8,971 bases of DNA from Prolixibacteraceae bacterium UBA6162 (GTDB lineage Bacteria > Bacteroidota > Bacteroidia > Bacteroidales > Prolixibacteraceae), in NCBI GenBank assembly GCA_002428215.1, contig DIUI01000049.1:1-8971 (forward strand). Direction: 5' to 3'. The notes beneath the pieces are model-generated. The model saw only the letters and a program-made list of their open reading frames with translations, searched no databases and was not told the origin of the DNA. Position numbers and translations under genes: made by a program. How positions within the stretch are numbered: position 1 is the first letter of the stretch; every line of letters begins with the position of its first letter. Shown here one piece after another: positions 1 to 6,894 of the stretch.

Positions 1-1614
1 TACAAAACCAACCGCTATCTGCTTACAACACTCGATGAGCGCGGAGCATACAATCCGCAGTTCACCGATATTCAAACCTATATCACCTGGCAAATATCAG
101 ATAATTTCGACCTTTCGTTTTTAGGCAACCTCGCTAAAAACAGTTATCAGTTTGTCCCGCAATCACGGCAAACCAGCTTCGGCACCTGGCAGACGCCCCT
201 CAATACCACCATCTACCTCACCGGCAATGAAGTCGACAGCTACACTACACATCTGGGGGCACTCAGTGCGAATTTTCATTCCGGTAGCGACCTTAATCTA
301 AAATTCATTCTTTCGGCCTACAAAGCTTCTGAGGCAGAAACTTACGACATTACCGGTCAGTATTACCTCAATCAGTTGGAGCGCAATATGGCATCGGAGG
401 CTTTTGGCGACAGTATTCTCAACCTGGGTATCGGAACATTTATCAACCATGCCCGGAACTATCTCGATGCCCAGGTGGTAAGTTTTGCACACCGGGGGGC
501 ATACAACAGCGAAAGCCATCTTGTAAACTGGGGTTTCAGGTGGCAGTACGAAAGTATCGACAGCCGTATCAACGAGTGGATTTACCGCGATAGTACCGGA
601 TACTCGCTACCCTATTCAGACAGCCGTGTTTTGCTGTACTACACCATGAACAGCAAATCGGCCCTTGCCTCCAACCGTATATCAGGATATTTGCAGGATA
701 CATGGGCTATACCGGTTCAAAAAGGTTTGCTCTACTTTACGGGAGGCATCAGAGCCAACTGGTGGAGCTTTAACCGGCAATTACTGGTAACCCCCAGGCT
801 ATCATTAAACTATATACCCGACTGGACCAGAAACTTCAATTTCAGGTTATCGGCAGGTATGTACCATCAACCTGCGTTCTTCAAGGAGTTGCTCGATCGT
901 GCCGGAAATATCAATGAGAGCCACCGGGCCCAGCAATCGTATCAGGTGGTTTTGGGAAGCGATTATCTGTTTACGGCCTGGGAACGGCCCTTCAGGTTTT
1001 CATCCGAAGCCTATTTGAAATATATGAACCGATTGGTTCCATACCAGATCGACAACGTCAGGATACGGTACATCTCGGATCAGGAATCATACGGATACGC
1101 TGCAGGAATCGACTTCAAAATCAACGGAGAGTTTGTGAGTGGATTGCAATCGTGGGCCAGCCTGTCGATTATGCAAACCGAAGAGAATATAATTGGCGAT
1201 GGATATGGATACATACCACGACCTACTGACCAGCGCTTCAATTTTAGTTTGTTCTTTCAGGACTATCTGCCGGGAAACCCAACCTGGAAAATGCATCTTT
1301 CGGGGTTTTACGGCAGCAGACTGCCGGTAGGACCACCAAAATCGGAAAGATGGCAGGATGTGTTCAGAATGCCCCCCTACCGTAGGGTTGATCTGGGGAT
1401 TTCCAAGATGCTAATAAACAGGTCCAATCGAACTTCTTCCGGCAGTTTTGCATTATTGGAGGATGTCTGGATGAGCCTCGAGGTGTTTAACCTACTGAAT
1501 ATCAACAACACAGTCTCCTACTTTTGGGTATCGAGCAACTATGGCGATATGTTTGGAGTACCCAATTACCTCACCGCACGTAAGCTCAATTTAAAACTGT
1601 CGATAACGTTCTGA
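1..1614 (+). CDS. TonB-dependent outer-membrane receptor, C-terminal part of the beta-barrel (5' end outside window)
   Basis: The reading frame is open from base 1 to the TGA at 1612-1614, giving 537 residues with no start in the window; the signal peptide, any carboxypeptidase-like domain, the TonB box and the plug must lie upstream. The visible part consists of alternating amphipathic strands rich in Tyr, Trp, Phe, Asn and Ser, as in an outer-membrane barrel. A stretch around residues 280-320 (FRLSAGMYHQPAFFKEL, then AQQSYQVVLGSDYLF) matches the family's pattern for the late barrel. The end is diagnostic: VFNLLNINNTVSYFW from about residue 495, then a basic LTARKLNLKL strand and a terminal Phe, the usual signal for the BAM insertion machinery. 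The family imports siderophores, vitamins or oligosaccharides using TonB energy. It lacks an obvious SusC-type ending and no SusD follows, so glycan uptake is not specifically supported. The substrate is unknown. Confidence 0.9.
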   Translation, partial: YKTNRYLLTTLDERGAYNPQFTDIQTYITWQISDNFDLSFLGNLAKNSYQFVPQSRQTSFGTWQTPLNTTIYLTGNEVDSYTTHLGALSANFHSGSDLNLKFILSAYKASEAETYDITGQYYLNQLERNMASEAFGDSILNLGIGTFINHARNYLDAQVVSFAHRGAYNSESHLVNWGFRWQYESIDSRINEWIYRDSTGYSLPYSDSRVLLYYTMNSKSALASNRISGYLQDTWAIPVQKGLLYFTGGIRANWWSFNRQLLVTPRLSLNYIPDWTRNFNFRLSAGMYHQPAFFKELLDRAGNINESHRAQQSYQVVLGSDYLFTAWERPFRFSSEAYLKYMNRLVPYQIDNVRIRYISDQESYGYAAGIDFKINGEFVSGLQSWASLSIMQTEENIIGDGYGYIPRPTDQRFNFSLFFQDYLPGNPTWKMHLSGFYGSRLPVGPPKSERWQDVFRMPPYRRVDLGISKMLINRSNRTSSGSFALLEDVWMSLEVFNLLNINNTVSYFWVSSNYGDMFGVPNYLTARKLNLKLSITF

Positions 1615-1617
1615 TGA

Positions 1618-2505
1618 TTAATTATCGAAACGATCGAAGCCTGAGACTTCAACCTCGGGAGATATTTTCTTTACAAGTCCCTGCAACACCTTACCCGGAC
1701 CCACTTCTACGTATTGACTGGCACCGGCAGCTGTCATGTTATGTATGGTCTGTGTCCACCTGACAGGAGCAGTTAGTTGGGCTATAAGATTTTGCTGAAT
1801 AACAGCGGGATCGGTCGAAGGCTGTGCATTTACGTTTTGATAAATGGGACACGAAGGCACACTAAAAGGGGCTTCCATAATGGCAGCAGCCAGCTCTTCG
1901 CGGGCCGGCTCCATCAAAGGTGAATGGAAAGCTCCGCCCACCGGGAGTTTAAGGGCGCGCTTGGCTCCTTTCTCAGTAAGCAGGGCACAGGCAGCATCCA
2001 CGCTTTCGATGCTCCCGGAAATCACCAGTTGCCCCGGACAGTTGTAATTGGCAGCAACCACTATCCCATCAATGGCAGCACAAACACCTTCGACAATCTC
2101 GTCAGACAAGCCAACAATCGCTGCCATGGTTGAAGGATTGAGTTCGCAAGCCTTTTGCATAGCCATAGCCCGTTTAAGCACCAGCTGCAATCCATCTGCA
2201 AAGGTCATGGCACCCGATGCCACCAACGCCGAGAACTCTCCCAGCGAATGTCCTGCTACCATATCAGGATTAAAATCAGCCAGATTACCGGCAAGAATAA
2301 CCGAATGGAGAAAAATGGCAGGCTGGGTAACGCGGGTCTGTTTCAGATCGTCGGCCGAACCATGAAACATGATATCGGTAATCCGGTACTGCAGTATTTG
2401 ATTGGCCTCTTCGAAGCGTTCGCGGGCAATCGAGGAGTTATTGTACAAATCGAGTCCCATGCCCGGGTACTGGGCACCCTGACCGGGAAATATGAATGCC
2501 TTCAT
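1618..2505 (-). CDS. fabD: Malonyl-CoA:acyl carrier protein transacylase FabD
   Basis: It transfers malonyl from malonyl-CoA to the acyl carrier protein, feeding type II fatty-acid synthesis in the cytoplasm. The 295-residue protein is near the usual 290-310. The N-terminal FPGQGAQYPGMG (residues 6-17) carries the oxyanion-hole Gln. The nucleophile elbow GHSLGE is at 85-90 with Ser87. Arg112 fits the Arg that binds the malonyl carboxylate. GAFHSP at 191-196 supplies the catalytic His194. NYNCPGQ (153-159) and VEVGPGKVL (266-274) are further family signatures. The ATG at 2505 is preceded by A/T-rich DNA with no Shine-Dalgarno motif, typical of Bacteroidota. The gene ends 3 bp from the convergent receptor gene, with no visible terminator between them. 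It may be transcribed from its own promoter at about 2538-2545, or partly by read-through from the FKBP genes 139 bp upstream. Confidence 0.97.
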   Translation of the reverse strand: MKAFIFPGQGAQYPGMGLDLYNNSSIARERFEEANQILQYRITDIMFHGSADDLKQTRVTQPAIFLHSVILAGNLADFNPDMVAGHSLGEFSALVASGAMTFADGLQLVLKRAMAMQKACELNPSTMAAIVGLSDEIVEGVCAAIDGIVVAANYNCPGQLVISGSIESVDAACALLTEKGAKRALKLPVGGAFHSPLMEPAREELAAAIMEAPFSVPSCPIYQNVNAQPSTDPAVIQQNLIAQLTAPVRWTQTIHNMTAAGASQYVEVGPGKVLQGLVKKISPEVEVSGFDRFDN

Positions 2506-2537
2506 TATAGTAGTTTTTAAATAGCATTAGAGTTGGC

Positions 2538-2545
2538 CAAAGATA
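2538..2545 (-). promoter_or_regulatory. Probable Bacteroidota-type -7 promoter element of fabD
   Basis: The minus strand reads TATCTTTG, a full match to the Bacteroidota sigma-ABfr -7 consensus TAnnTTTG. It lies 32 bp before the fabD ATG, which would give a leader of about 25 nt. No convincing -33 TTTG is present at the expected distance, so this is a motif call only. Confidence 0.5.
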
Positions 2546-2644
2546 GCCGTTTACTGCATAAATGATGTACAGTATTGTATCACCAAAACGGAGCACTACC
2601 TCAAACAAACACCATGAAAGGAGGTGAAGCCAAATTTAACGTAA

Positions 2645-3181
2645 TCAGTTCTGGGCCTTTGTATGTCGGTATATGGTCACCTCCATTACGAGCGTGGCAA
2701 AACCGGGCACTGTGCCAGATCCATACTGACCATAGGCAACTTGCGAAGGCATAATCATACGGGCCTTGCCTTTGTCCTGCATCAGTTTAACCCCCTGATT
2801 CAGGCCGGCAACCACACCTGCAGCGGCATCGTTGGCAGCTACTGTGAAGCGGAGAGGTTCGTAAAATATACCCTCAGGAGTAATGTTCTGATCGATTAAG
2901 ATCAGCGAATCACGCAATACCCAGGTTCTGTAAAGAATATCGACCTGATCGCCAGCCTTTATGGTATCGCCTGTGCCTCGTTGCAGCTCAATGTAGTAAA
3001 GTCCCGACGAGAGAGGCTTGGCAGTAATCCCCTCCTTTATAATATATTTATCGAGATACTCCAGCTCAAGCTCACGCAGCCTGCCTATATCGTTCTCGCG
3101 ACATGCGCTTAACGTTAGGGCGACTGCAGAAACTATCACCAGTATTTTAGCTGATGTTTTGATGGCTTCTCTGATTCTCAT
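2645..3181 (-). CDS. FKBP-type peptidyl-prolyl isomerase-like lipoprotein with degenerate active site
   Basis: I chose the ATG at 3181 because it gives a clean lipoprotein signal: basic start MRIREAIK, hydrophobic core, and LTLSAC with the lipidated Cys at residue 27. The frame stays open upstream to 3271, but that extension is polar and overlaps the preceding gene. The mature protein (178 residues before processing) has a short charged helix (30-50) and an FKBP domain from about 55 to 172. The conserved second half reads PSQVAYGQYG (145-154), then a TVPGFATLVMEV strand. Compared with canonical FKBPs, the FD after the second strand is not recognisable, the pocket Trp is replaced by Leu127, and the late Phe by Met166; Tyr150 is kept. 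Weak or no isomerase activity is inferred. It follows the other FKBP gene by 49 bp. A near-consensus -7 motif (TATTTTCG, 3219-3226) could add transcription. Confidence 0.88.
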   Translation of the reverse strand: MRIREAIKTSAKILVIVSAVALTLSACRENDIGRLRELELEYLDKYIIKEGITAKPLSSGLYYIELQRGTGDTIKAGDQVDILYRTWVLRDSLILIDQNITPEGIFYEPLRFTVAANDAAAGVVAGLNQGVKLMQDKGKARMIMPSQVAYGQYGSGTVPGFATLVMEVTIYRHTKAQN

Positions 3182-3230
3182 TGGTAAATTGTATTTAACT
3201 TTTATGTTGGCCAATGGCCGAAAATAGTAA

Positions 3231-3749
3231 TTATGGATTTTTGGGTCTGATGCTATCGAGGGAGGCGACAAAAATCAGACTTGAGTAGGGAGGAATTCCG
3301 GGATAGGATCCCTGGGATCCATAGGCAAGATTGGAAGGCACAATAAATTCAGTGAGCATTCCGGTATTCATGTGTTCCATCATATTGTCCCAGCCGGGAA
3401 TCATATCAGGCTCACGCAAAACAAAATGAAATGTGGAGTCAACGTTGTGGCGGAAAGAAGCGTCGAACATCTGACCATTGATCAGGTATCCTGCATATTT
3501 AACCGAGAGCGTATCGCCCTTTTTAGGAAAAGCCCCCATGCCCTCCTCTCGTACTACATAATAGACACCCATTGCGGTACTGTCGACTTTGTACCCGCCT
3601 TTTCGTAATTCATTGAGATAATCCATCATCTGCATTCGCTCATTCTCAGCGGTAAACGTATCTATAACTTCACCGTTCAAACAACTGGTAGATAGCAGCA
3701 TAGCTATTAAACCAGCTATTATAACACTTTTAACATACAAACTTTTCAT
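3231..3749 (-). CDS. FKBP-type peptidyl-prolyl cis-trans isomerase lipoprotein, GldI-like
   Basis: The 172-residue protein has a lipoprotein signal (MKSLYVKSVIIAGLIAMLLS, Cys23 after STS) and should be anchored to the outer or inner membrane facing the periplasm. An acidic helical linker (28-50) precedes one FKBP domain (about 58-166). The isomerase pocket looks complete by comparison with human FKBP12: Tyr85 in VKYAGYL, Phe95-Asp96 in GQMFDAS, Ile117 and Trp120 in MIPGWDNM, Tyr143 in LAYGSQG, and Phe160 in SSLIFVA. The family speeds proline isomerisation during folding of exported proteins. The gene lies 15 bp downstream of the DHH gene and is surely co-transcribed with it. From memory, gliding flavobacteria carry the FKBP lipoprotein gene gldI in a similar setting; no other gliding gene is visible here, so I make no motility claim. 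Confidence 0.93.
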   Translation of the reverse strand: MKSLYVKSVIIAGLIAMLLSTSCLNGEVIDTFTAENERMQMMDYLNELRKGGYKVDSTAMGVYYVVREEGMGAFPKKGDTLSVKYAGYLINGQMFDASFRHNVDSTFHFVLREPDMIPGWDNMMEHMNTGMLTEFIVPSNLAYGSQGSYPGIPPYSSLIFVASLDSIRPKNP

Positions 3750-3764
3750 CGCTTTTGGTATACA

Positions 3765-4793
3765 TTAAGAATTTTCCAATAGATGCCGATAATCGGGCAA
3801 AAGTTGCCTGAAACGATCAATAGTTTCATCGAGCGTCAATTTAATCTCACCACCGGCAGCATTTAAGTGCCCGCCCCCTCCAAAATGCTCTGAAGAGAAA
3901 CGGTTGGCCGGAAAACTGCCTTTTGATCTGAAGGAGGCTTTAACATGGCCTTCCTTTTCGACAAAGAGAACGCTAAAAACAATGTTACTAATAGACAACG
4001 GAATGTTTACAAAACCTTCGGTATCGCCTGGAACAAAATTATACTTTTTTAATTCGTCGCTTGTAAGCGCTATGTAACCCGTTCTATACTCGGGTAAAAT
4101 TACCATTTTTTCGTGCAAACAATACCCCATAAGCCTTAACCTGTCGGCCGAAAAGTTGTGATATACCCGCTCATGAATTTGCTCGGTGTTGATTCCATAG
4201 GTCATTAGTGCCGATAGAACCCGGTAGAGATTGGCCCGGGAAGTATTGTGACTGAAAGATCCGGTATCGGTCATAATTCCGGTATAGAGCGCAGCCGCTA
4301 CCTTTTCGTTGATATGGTTACCAAAGCCTGCCAATTCCAGAAAATCAAACACCAGTTCCGCCGATGAACTGTAATCCGGTTCAGAAACCATGTAATCGCA
4401 GAACTCCTTGGGGAAAGGGTGGTGATCAATCATCACCTTCACTCCGGTTGCAAGGGCAATGGTATCAGCCATATCGCCAGTTCGCTGTATATCATTGAAA
4501 TCGACGCAGAAAATAACTTCAGCGTTCAGAATCATTTCAGCAGTCTGCTTTTTCCGGTAGAGGTAATTAACAATTGGTACCTCTCCCGACAGCCAGTTTA
4601 GAAAACCGGGGGCACTGTTTGGAGTAATAATTATACCCGAATGACCCGCATTTTTGAGGGCAACTGCCAATCCATAAACAGAACCAATGGCATCTCCGTC
4701 AGGATTAATGTGTGGAATAATTACGATTCGTCGGGATTTCTCCCCTAAAATTCGGGCAATAGCCTCTATATCGTTGCGGGATTTAGCTTCCAA
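3765..4793 (-). CDS. nrnA: DHH/DHHA1 family phosphoesterase (NrnA-type oligoribonuclease / pAp phosphatase)
   Basis: A cytoplasmic 342-residue enzyme of the DHH superfamily, subfamily 1. In characterised NrnA proteins it degrades short RNA oligonucleotides and dephosphorylates 3'-phosphoadenosine 5'-phosphate, using Mn2+. The metal-site motifs are complete: HINPDGDAIGS at 28-38 (His28, Asp32, Asp34), VDFND with Asp98, the namesake DHH at 123-125, and TGIMTDTGSF at 171-180 with Asp176. The DHHA1 substrate-binding domain shows SFRSKG (287-292) and FGGGGHLNAAGG (304-315). The start has to be TTG at 4793: an in-frame stop lies four codons upstream and the next Met is residue 86, after the first metal motif. 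It is the first gene of the DHH-FKBP-FKBP run, divergent from ndk. Activity on cyclic dinucleotides is less likely because no PAS or GGDEF-like domain is fused. Confidence 0.93.
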   Translation of the reverse strand: MEAKSRNDIEAIARILGEKSRRIVIIPHINPDGDAIGSVYGLAVALKNAGHSGIIITPNSAPGFLNWLSGEVPIVNYLYRKKQTAEMILNAEVIFCVDFNDIQRTGDMADTIALATGVKVMIDHHPFPKEFCDYMVSEPDYSSSAELVFDFLELAGFGNHINEKVAAALYTGIMTDTGSFSHNTSRANLYRVLSALMTYGINTEQIHERVYHNFSADRLRLMGYCLHEKMVILPEYRTGYIALTSDELKKYNFVPGDTEGFVNIPLSISNIVFSVLFVEKEGHVKASFRSKGSFPANRFSSEHFGGGGHLNAAGGEIKLTLDETIDRFRQLLPDYRHLLENS

Positions 4794-4813
4794 TCGTTCA
4801 AAAATTTAAGCTG

Positions 4814-4821
4814 CAAAGATA
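4814..4821 (-). promoter_or_regulatory. Probable -7 promoter element of the DHH-FKBP-FKBP operon
   Basis: The minus strand reads TATCTTTG, a perfect match to TAnnTTTG, 20 bp before the TTG start. The predicted leader would be only about 13 nt. No clear -33 TTTG is found upstream. It lies back to back with the ndk promoter in a 97 bp divergent region. Confidence 0.5.
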
Positions 4822-4835
4822 CAAAACCCAAGCCA

Positions 4836-4864
4836 TTTGAGAACTTTAAAAATTGTTATCTTCG
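4836..4864 (+). promoter_or_regulatory. Probable ndk promoter (-33 and -7 elements)
   Basis: TTTG at 4836-4839 and TATCTTCG at 4857-4864 are separated by 17 bp. This fits the Bacteroidota pattern TTTG / TAnnTTTG with one mismatch in the -7 box. It would start transcription near 4871, about 20 nt before the ndk ATG. It is the only site in the window with both boxes at acceptable spacing. Confidence 0.55.
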
Positions 4865-4890
4865 CCAACCCTTTAACTAATTCAAAAATT

Positions 4891-5310
4891 ATGCAACGAA
4901 ACATCACTTTAACCATGGTAAAACCCGATGCCGTGGCCAGTAATTATGTCGGAGGAATTTTGAAAATGATCAATGATGCCGGATTCCGTATCCGGGCCAT
5001 GAAATATACCCAGCTAAGTTACGAACAGGCAGCCCTGTTCTATGCAGTGCATAAAGAACGCCCCTTTTACAGCGACCTGGTAGCCTTTATGAGCTCAGGG
5101 CCAATTGTGGCTGCCATGCTTGAAAAGGAGAATGCCGTGGCTGATTTCCGGGAATTGATCGGTGCTACCAATCCGGAGAATGCTGCACCGGGAACCATTC
5201 GTGCCCAATATGCCGAAAATGTTCAGCGAAATGCCGTGCATGGTTCAGACAGCGATGAGAATGCCGGTATTGAAAGCGATTTTTTCTTTTCAAAGCTGGA
5301 ACGCTTCTGA
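4891..5310 (+). CDS. ndk: Nucleoside diphosphate kinase
   Basis: It moves the gamma phosphate from ATP to other nucleoside diphosphates through a phosphohistidine, keeping NTP and dNTP pools balanced. The protein has 139 residues, the usual bacterial length. The catalytic motif NAVHGSDS places the phosphorylated His at 117. The other nucleotide-site residues are all in register with the family: Lys11 (MVKPDAV), Tyr51, Arg87, Thr93, Arg104 and Asn114. I chose the ATG at 4891 because [15 protein letters not shown] is the normal N-terminus; the frame is open back to 4837, but that part overlaps the promoter boxes. The leader is A/T-rich without a Shine-Dalgarno motif. The gene is divergent from the DHH gene and convergent with the DUF721 gene, whose end is 16 bp away. 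Confidence 0.97.
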   Translation: MQRNITLTMVKPDAVASNYVGGILKMINDAGFRIRAMKYTQLSYEQAALFYAVHKERPFYSDLVAFMSSGPIVAAMLEKENAVADFRELIGATNPENAAPGTIRAQYAENVQRNAVHGSDSDENAGIESDFFFSKLERF

Positions 5311-5326
5311 TTGCAGAGAGTATGCG

Positions 5327-5617
5327 TTAACGGAACTCAATCCTGACAATCGCCTCCACCCCTGCCTTTTCGTTGAGCCGGCTTCGGAACTCTTCGCGCA
5401 ACATGTAGAGCTCGGCTCTTGCCACCGAGGAGGTAACATCGACATAGAGGACTTTTTTATCGATGTGCAAACTTCGTATATATCTGCCCAGCGCAGGGCC
5501 TATTAATTCGGGCCAGTACTGAAGCACATCAACCTCCCTGAGTTTCTGCTCCATGTGGTTCTGCTTTACGAAGTCGTTCAGCAAGTCGCCGATTTTCTGC
5601 GTCTGATTTCTTTTCAT
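5327..5617 (-). CDS. DUF721 / DciA-like protein
   Basis: A 96-residue protein of the DUF721 family. It starts with a basic MKRNQTQKIGDLLNDFVKQN helix and has the family core from about residue 20 to 95: WPELIGPALGRYIRSLHI (35-52), then VLYVDVTSSVARAELYML (57-74), and an Arg-rich C-terminal helix and strand ending in VRIEFR. DUF721 includes DciA, the helicase-operator protein thought to help load DnaB in bacteria lacking DnaC or DnaI. Whether this short Bacteroidota version loads DnaB is inference. Its start overlaps the recF stop by 4 bp (ATGA), so the two are translationally coupled. recF-DUF721 adjacency is also familiar from actinobacterial origin regions, which supports a replication or repair role. 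Confidence 0.85.
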   Translation of the reverse strand: MKRNQTQKIGDLLNDFVKQNHMEQKLREVDVLQYWPELIGPALGRYIRSLHIDKKVLYVDVTSSVARAELYMLREEFRSRLNEKAGVEAIVRIEFR

Positions 5618-6720
5618 TCCAGAACGTCTATTGCACCATGGGTTACTTTGAAGAGGCGATGGTCGGAACTTACCGACTGCAGTATCGCATCGAGATGTTC
5701 ACGGTTGGTATCGGTGATGAAAATTTGACCAAAGTGATCGTCGGCCACCAGCGAGACTATCTGCTGCACCCGGTGCCGGTCGAGCTTGTCGAATATATCG
5801 TCGAGCAGCAAAATAGGCTTAATTGACGACTGCTCCCTGATAAATTCAAACTGCGCCAGTTTAAGAGCTACCAGAAAGGTTTTTTGCTGTCCCTGAGAAC
5901 CCGACTTGCGTATGGAGTAGCCCGAAAGCGACATATTCAGATCGTCTTTATGAATACCGGCGGAAGTATATTGTAGCATAAGATCTTTGCGGTGCGACGC
6001 TTCCAAAAGCCGTTCGAAACTATTGTCATGCAAATCAGACAGATACGACAGGTCGACCCGTTCGGCATCTTGCGAAATAGCAGTGTAGTATTGCTGGAAA
6101 ACCGGAACCAACTGAGCAATGAACTCCTTTCTTCTGGCATGAATTCGGGTTCCGGCAGCCGACAATTCAGCATCGTAGAGTTCAAGTACCTCACGATCGG
6201 AACTGTTGCTGCCCGCTAGTTGCTTCAATAAATTGTTGCGTTGCTGCAAGACGCGGTTGTAACGCAACAAATCTTCGAGGTATGCAGGTTCGTATTGCGA
6301 AATTACGCCATCAACAAACTTTCGCCGCTCTTCGCTCCCCCCCGAAATAAGCACCGAGTCGCCTGGGGAAACCATAACCAGCGGCAGCAAACCAATATGA
6401 TCGGATATGCGGCGATAGGTCTTACTGTTACGCTTGAGGATCTTCTTATTCCCCTGTTGAAAACTGCAAACAATCTGTTCCTGTTCACCATTGCGCTCAT
6501 ACACGCCTTTAATCATGAACCAGCTCTCATTATGCAGCACATTGAGCTGGTCAGAAGGATTGAAAAAACTTTTACTGAAAGAAAGGTAGTAGATGGCATC
6601 GAGTATATTGGTTTTTCCGGCGCCATTGTCACCGATAAAACAGTTCATATTACCTGACAATTGCAGCTCGCATTCCCGAAGGTTTTTGAAGTTTGACAGG
6701 GTAAGTTTAGTGAGATGCAT
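5614..6720 (-). CDS. recF: DNA replication and repair protein RecF
   Basis: An SMC-like ATPase that binds gapped DNA and, with RecO and RecR, helps load RecA at single-strand gaps and stalled forks. The length of 368 residues is typical. The N-terminus LTKLTLSNFKNL leads into Walker A GDNGAGKT (30-37). Other features are a Q-loop region with VMVSPGD (115-121), GGSEERRKFVDG (127-138), TSAGIHKDDL (252-261), the ABC signature KSGSQGQQKT (272-281), and Walker B ILLLDDIFDKLD (303-314) with Asp307-Asp308. The ATG at 6720 fits the family N-terminus. The gene is divergent from the TPR gene, has a -7-like motif upstream, and forms an operon with the downstream DUF721 gene. dnaA, dnaN and gyrB are not in the window, so the classical origin cluster is absent, as is common in Bacteroidota. 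Confidence 0.97.
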   Translation of the reverse strand: MHLTKLTLSNFKNLRECELQLSGNMNCFIGDNGAGKTNILDAIYYLSFSKSFFNPSDQLNVLHNESWFMIKGVYERNGEQEQIVCSFQQGNKKILKRNSKTYRRISDHIGLLPLVMVSPGDSVLISGGSEERRKFVDGVISQYEPAYLEDLLRYNRVLQQRNNLLKQLAGSNSSDREVLELYDAELSAAGTRIHARRKEFIAQLVPVFQQYYTAISQDAERVDLSYLSDLHDNSFERLLEASHRKDLMLQYTSAGIHKDDLNMSLSGYSIRKSGSQGQQKTFLVALKLAQFEFIREQSSIKPILLLDDIFDKLDRHRVQQIVSLVADDHFGQIFITDTNREHLDAILQSVSSDHRLFKVTHGAIDVLE

Positions 6721-6741
6721 GCAGAAGATCTTTTCAATTCA

Positions 6742-6749
6742 CAAATCTA
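6742..6749 (-). promoter_or_regulatory. Possible -7 promoter element of recF-DUF721
   Basis: The minus strand reads TAGATTTG, matching TAnnTTTG, 21 bp before the recF ATG. The predicted leader is about 15 nt. The -33 region has only a weak TTTA, so confidence is moderate to low. Confidence 0.4.
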
Positions 6750-6789
6750 TTCATTTTTCGGAAGGATGCCTAAACCATGGCACATTGTG

Positions 6790-6819
6790 GTTAATAACAA
6801 GGGGGTGTTGATTATTAAC
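6790..6819. repeat. Inverted repeat / hairpin in the recF-TPR divergent region
   Basis: GTTAATAA (6790-6797) and TTATTAAC (6812-6819) are perfect reverse complements. Inside them CAA (6798-6800) pairs with TTG (6808-6810), leaving one bulged A (6811) and a G-rich loop, GGGGGTG. There is no adjacent T-run, so it does not look like an intrinsic terminator. It could be an operator or an RNA element, or a chance structure in A/T-rich DNA. Confidence 0.55.
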
Positions 6820-6862
6820 TAATTTAATGAGGGTTCAGCAGAAAGGGTTTTGAAAAAAACAC

Positions 6863-6870
6863 TATTTTTG
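6863..6870 (+). promoter_or_regulatory. Possible -7 promoter element of the TPR gene
   Basis: TATTTTTG matches TAnnTTTG and lies 24 bp before the ATG at 6895. A TTTG occurs at 6849-6852, but the 10 bp spacing is too short for a -33 box. The site sits inside the longer TTG-initiated frame, which favours the ATG start for the gene. Confidence 0.38.
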
Positions 6871-6894
6871 CACCACAATTTTGAAAAAGAGATC

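Noticed and set aside
1..1614. SusC-type glycan uptake locus (polysaccharide utilisation locus)
   Set aside because: No SusD gene follows, the receptor ending is of the general TonB-dependent type, and no glycan enzyme is in the window.
2155..2520. 121-codon plus-strand open frame opposite fabD, with further shorter ones at 1844-2365
   Set aside because: They are antisense to a clear fabD, show no domain or start context, and overlap one another in different frames.
2563..2582. Possible hairpin TGAT..ACA/TGT..ATCA in the FKBP-fabD gap as a terminator
   Set aside because: The stem is only seven pairs with a 2-nt bulge and no T-run, too weak to call.
2631..2638. Second TAnnTTTG match on the minus strand (TAAATTTG) as another fabD promoter
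   Set aside because: It sits right at the end of the FKBP gene, would give a leader of over 100 nt, and is a likely chance match in A/T-rich DNA.
3182..3271. N-terminal extension of the second FKBP gene to 3271
   Set aside because: The added 30 residues are polar, would bury the lipoprotein signal in the middle of the protein, and overlap the end of the preceding gene.
3307..3322. Two GGATCC sites 5 bp apart, looking like a cloning scar or a repeat
   Set aside because: They lie within the codons for the SQGSYPG stretch of the FKBP domain and fit normal coding sequence.
4837..4890. Upstream extension of ndk to 4837
   Set aside because: It overlaps the best promoter in the window and adds residues foreign to the very constant NDK N-terminus.
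6241..6657. 138-codon plus-strand open frame opposite recF
   Set aside because: It runs antisense across the conserved RecF N-terminal half, including most of the sequence up to Walker A; no family resemblance is seen.
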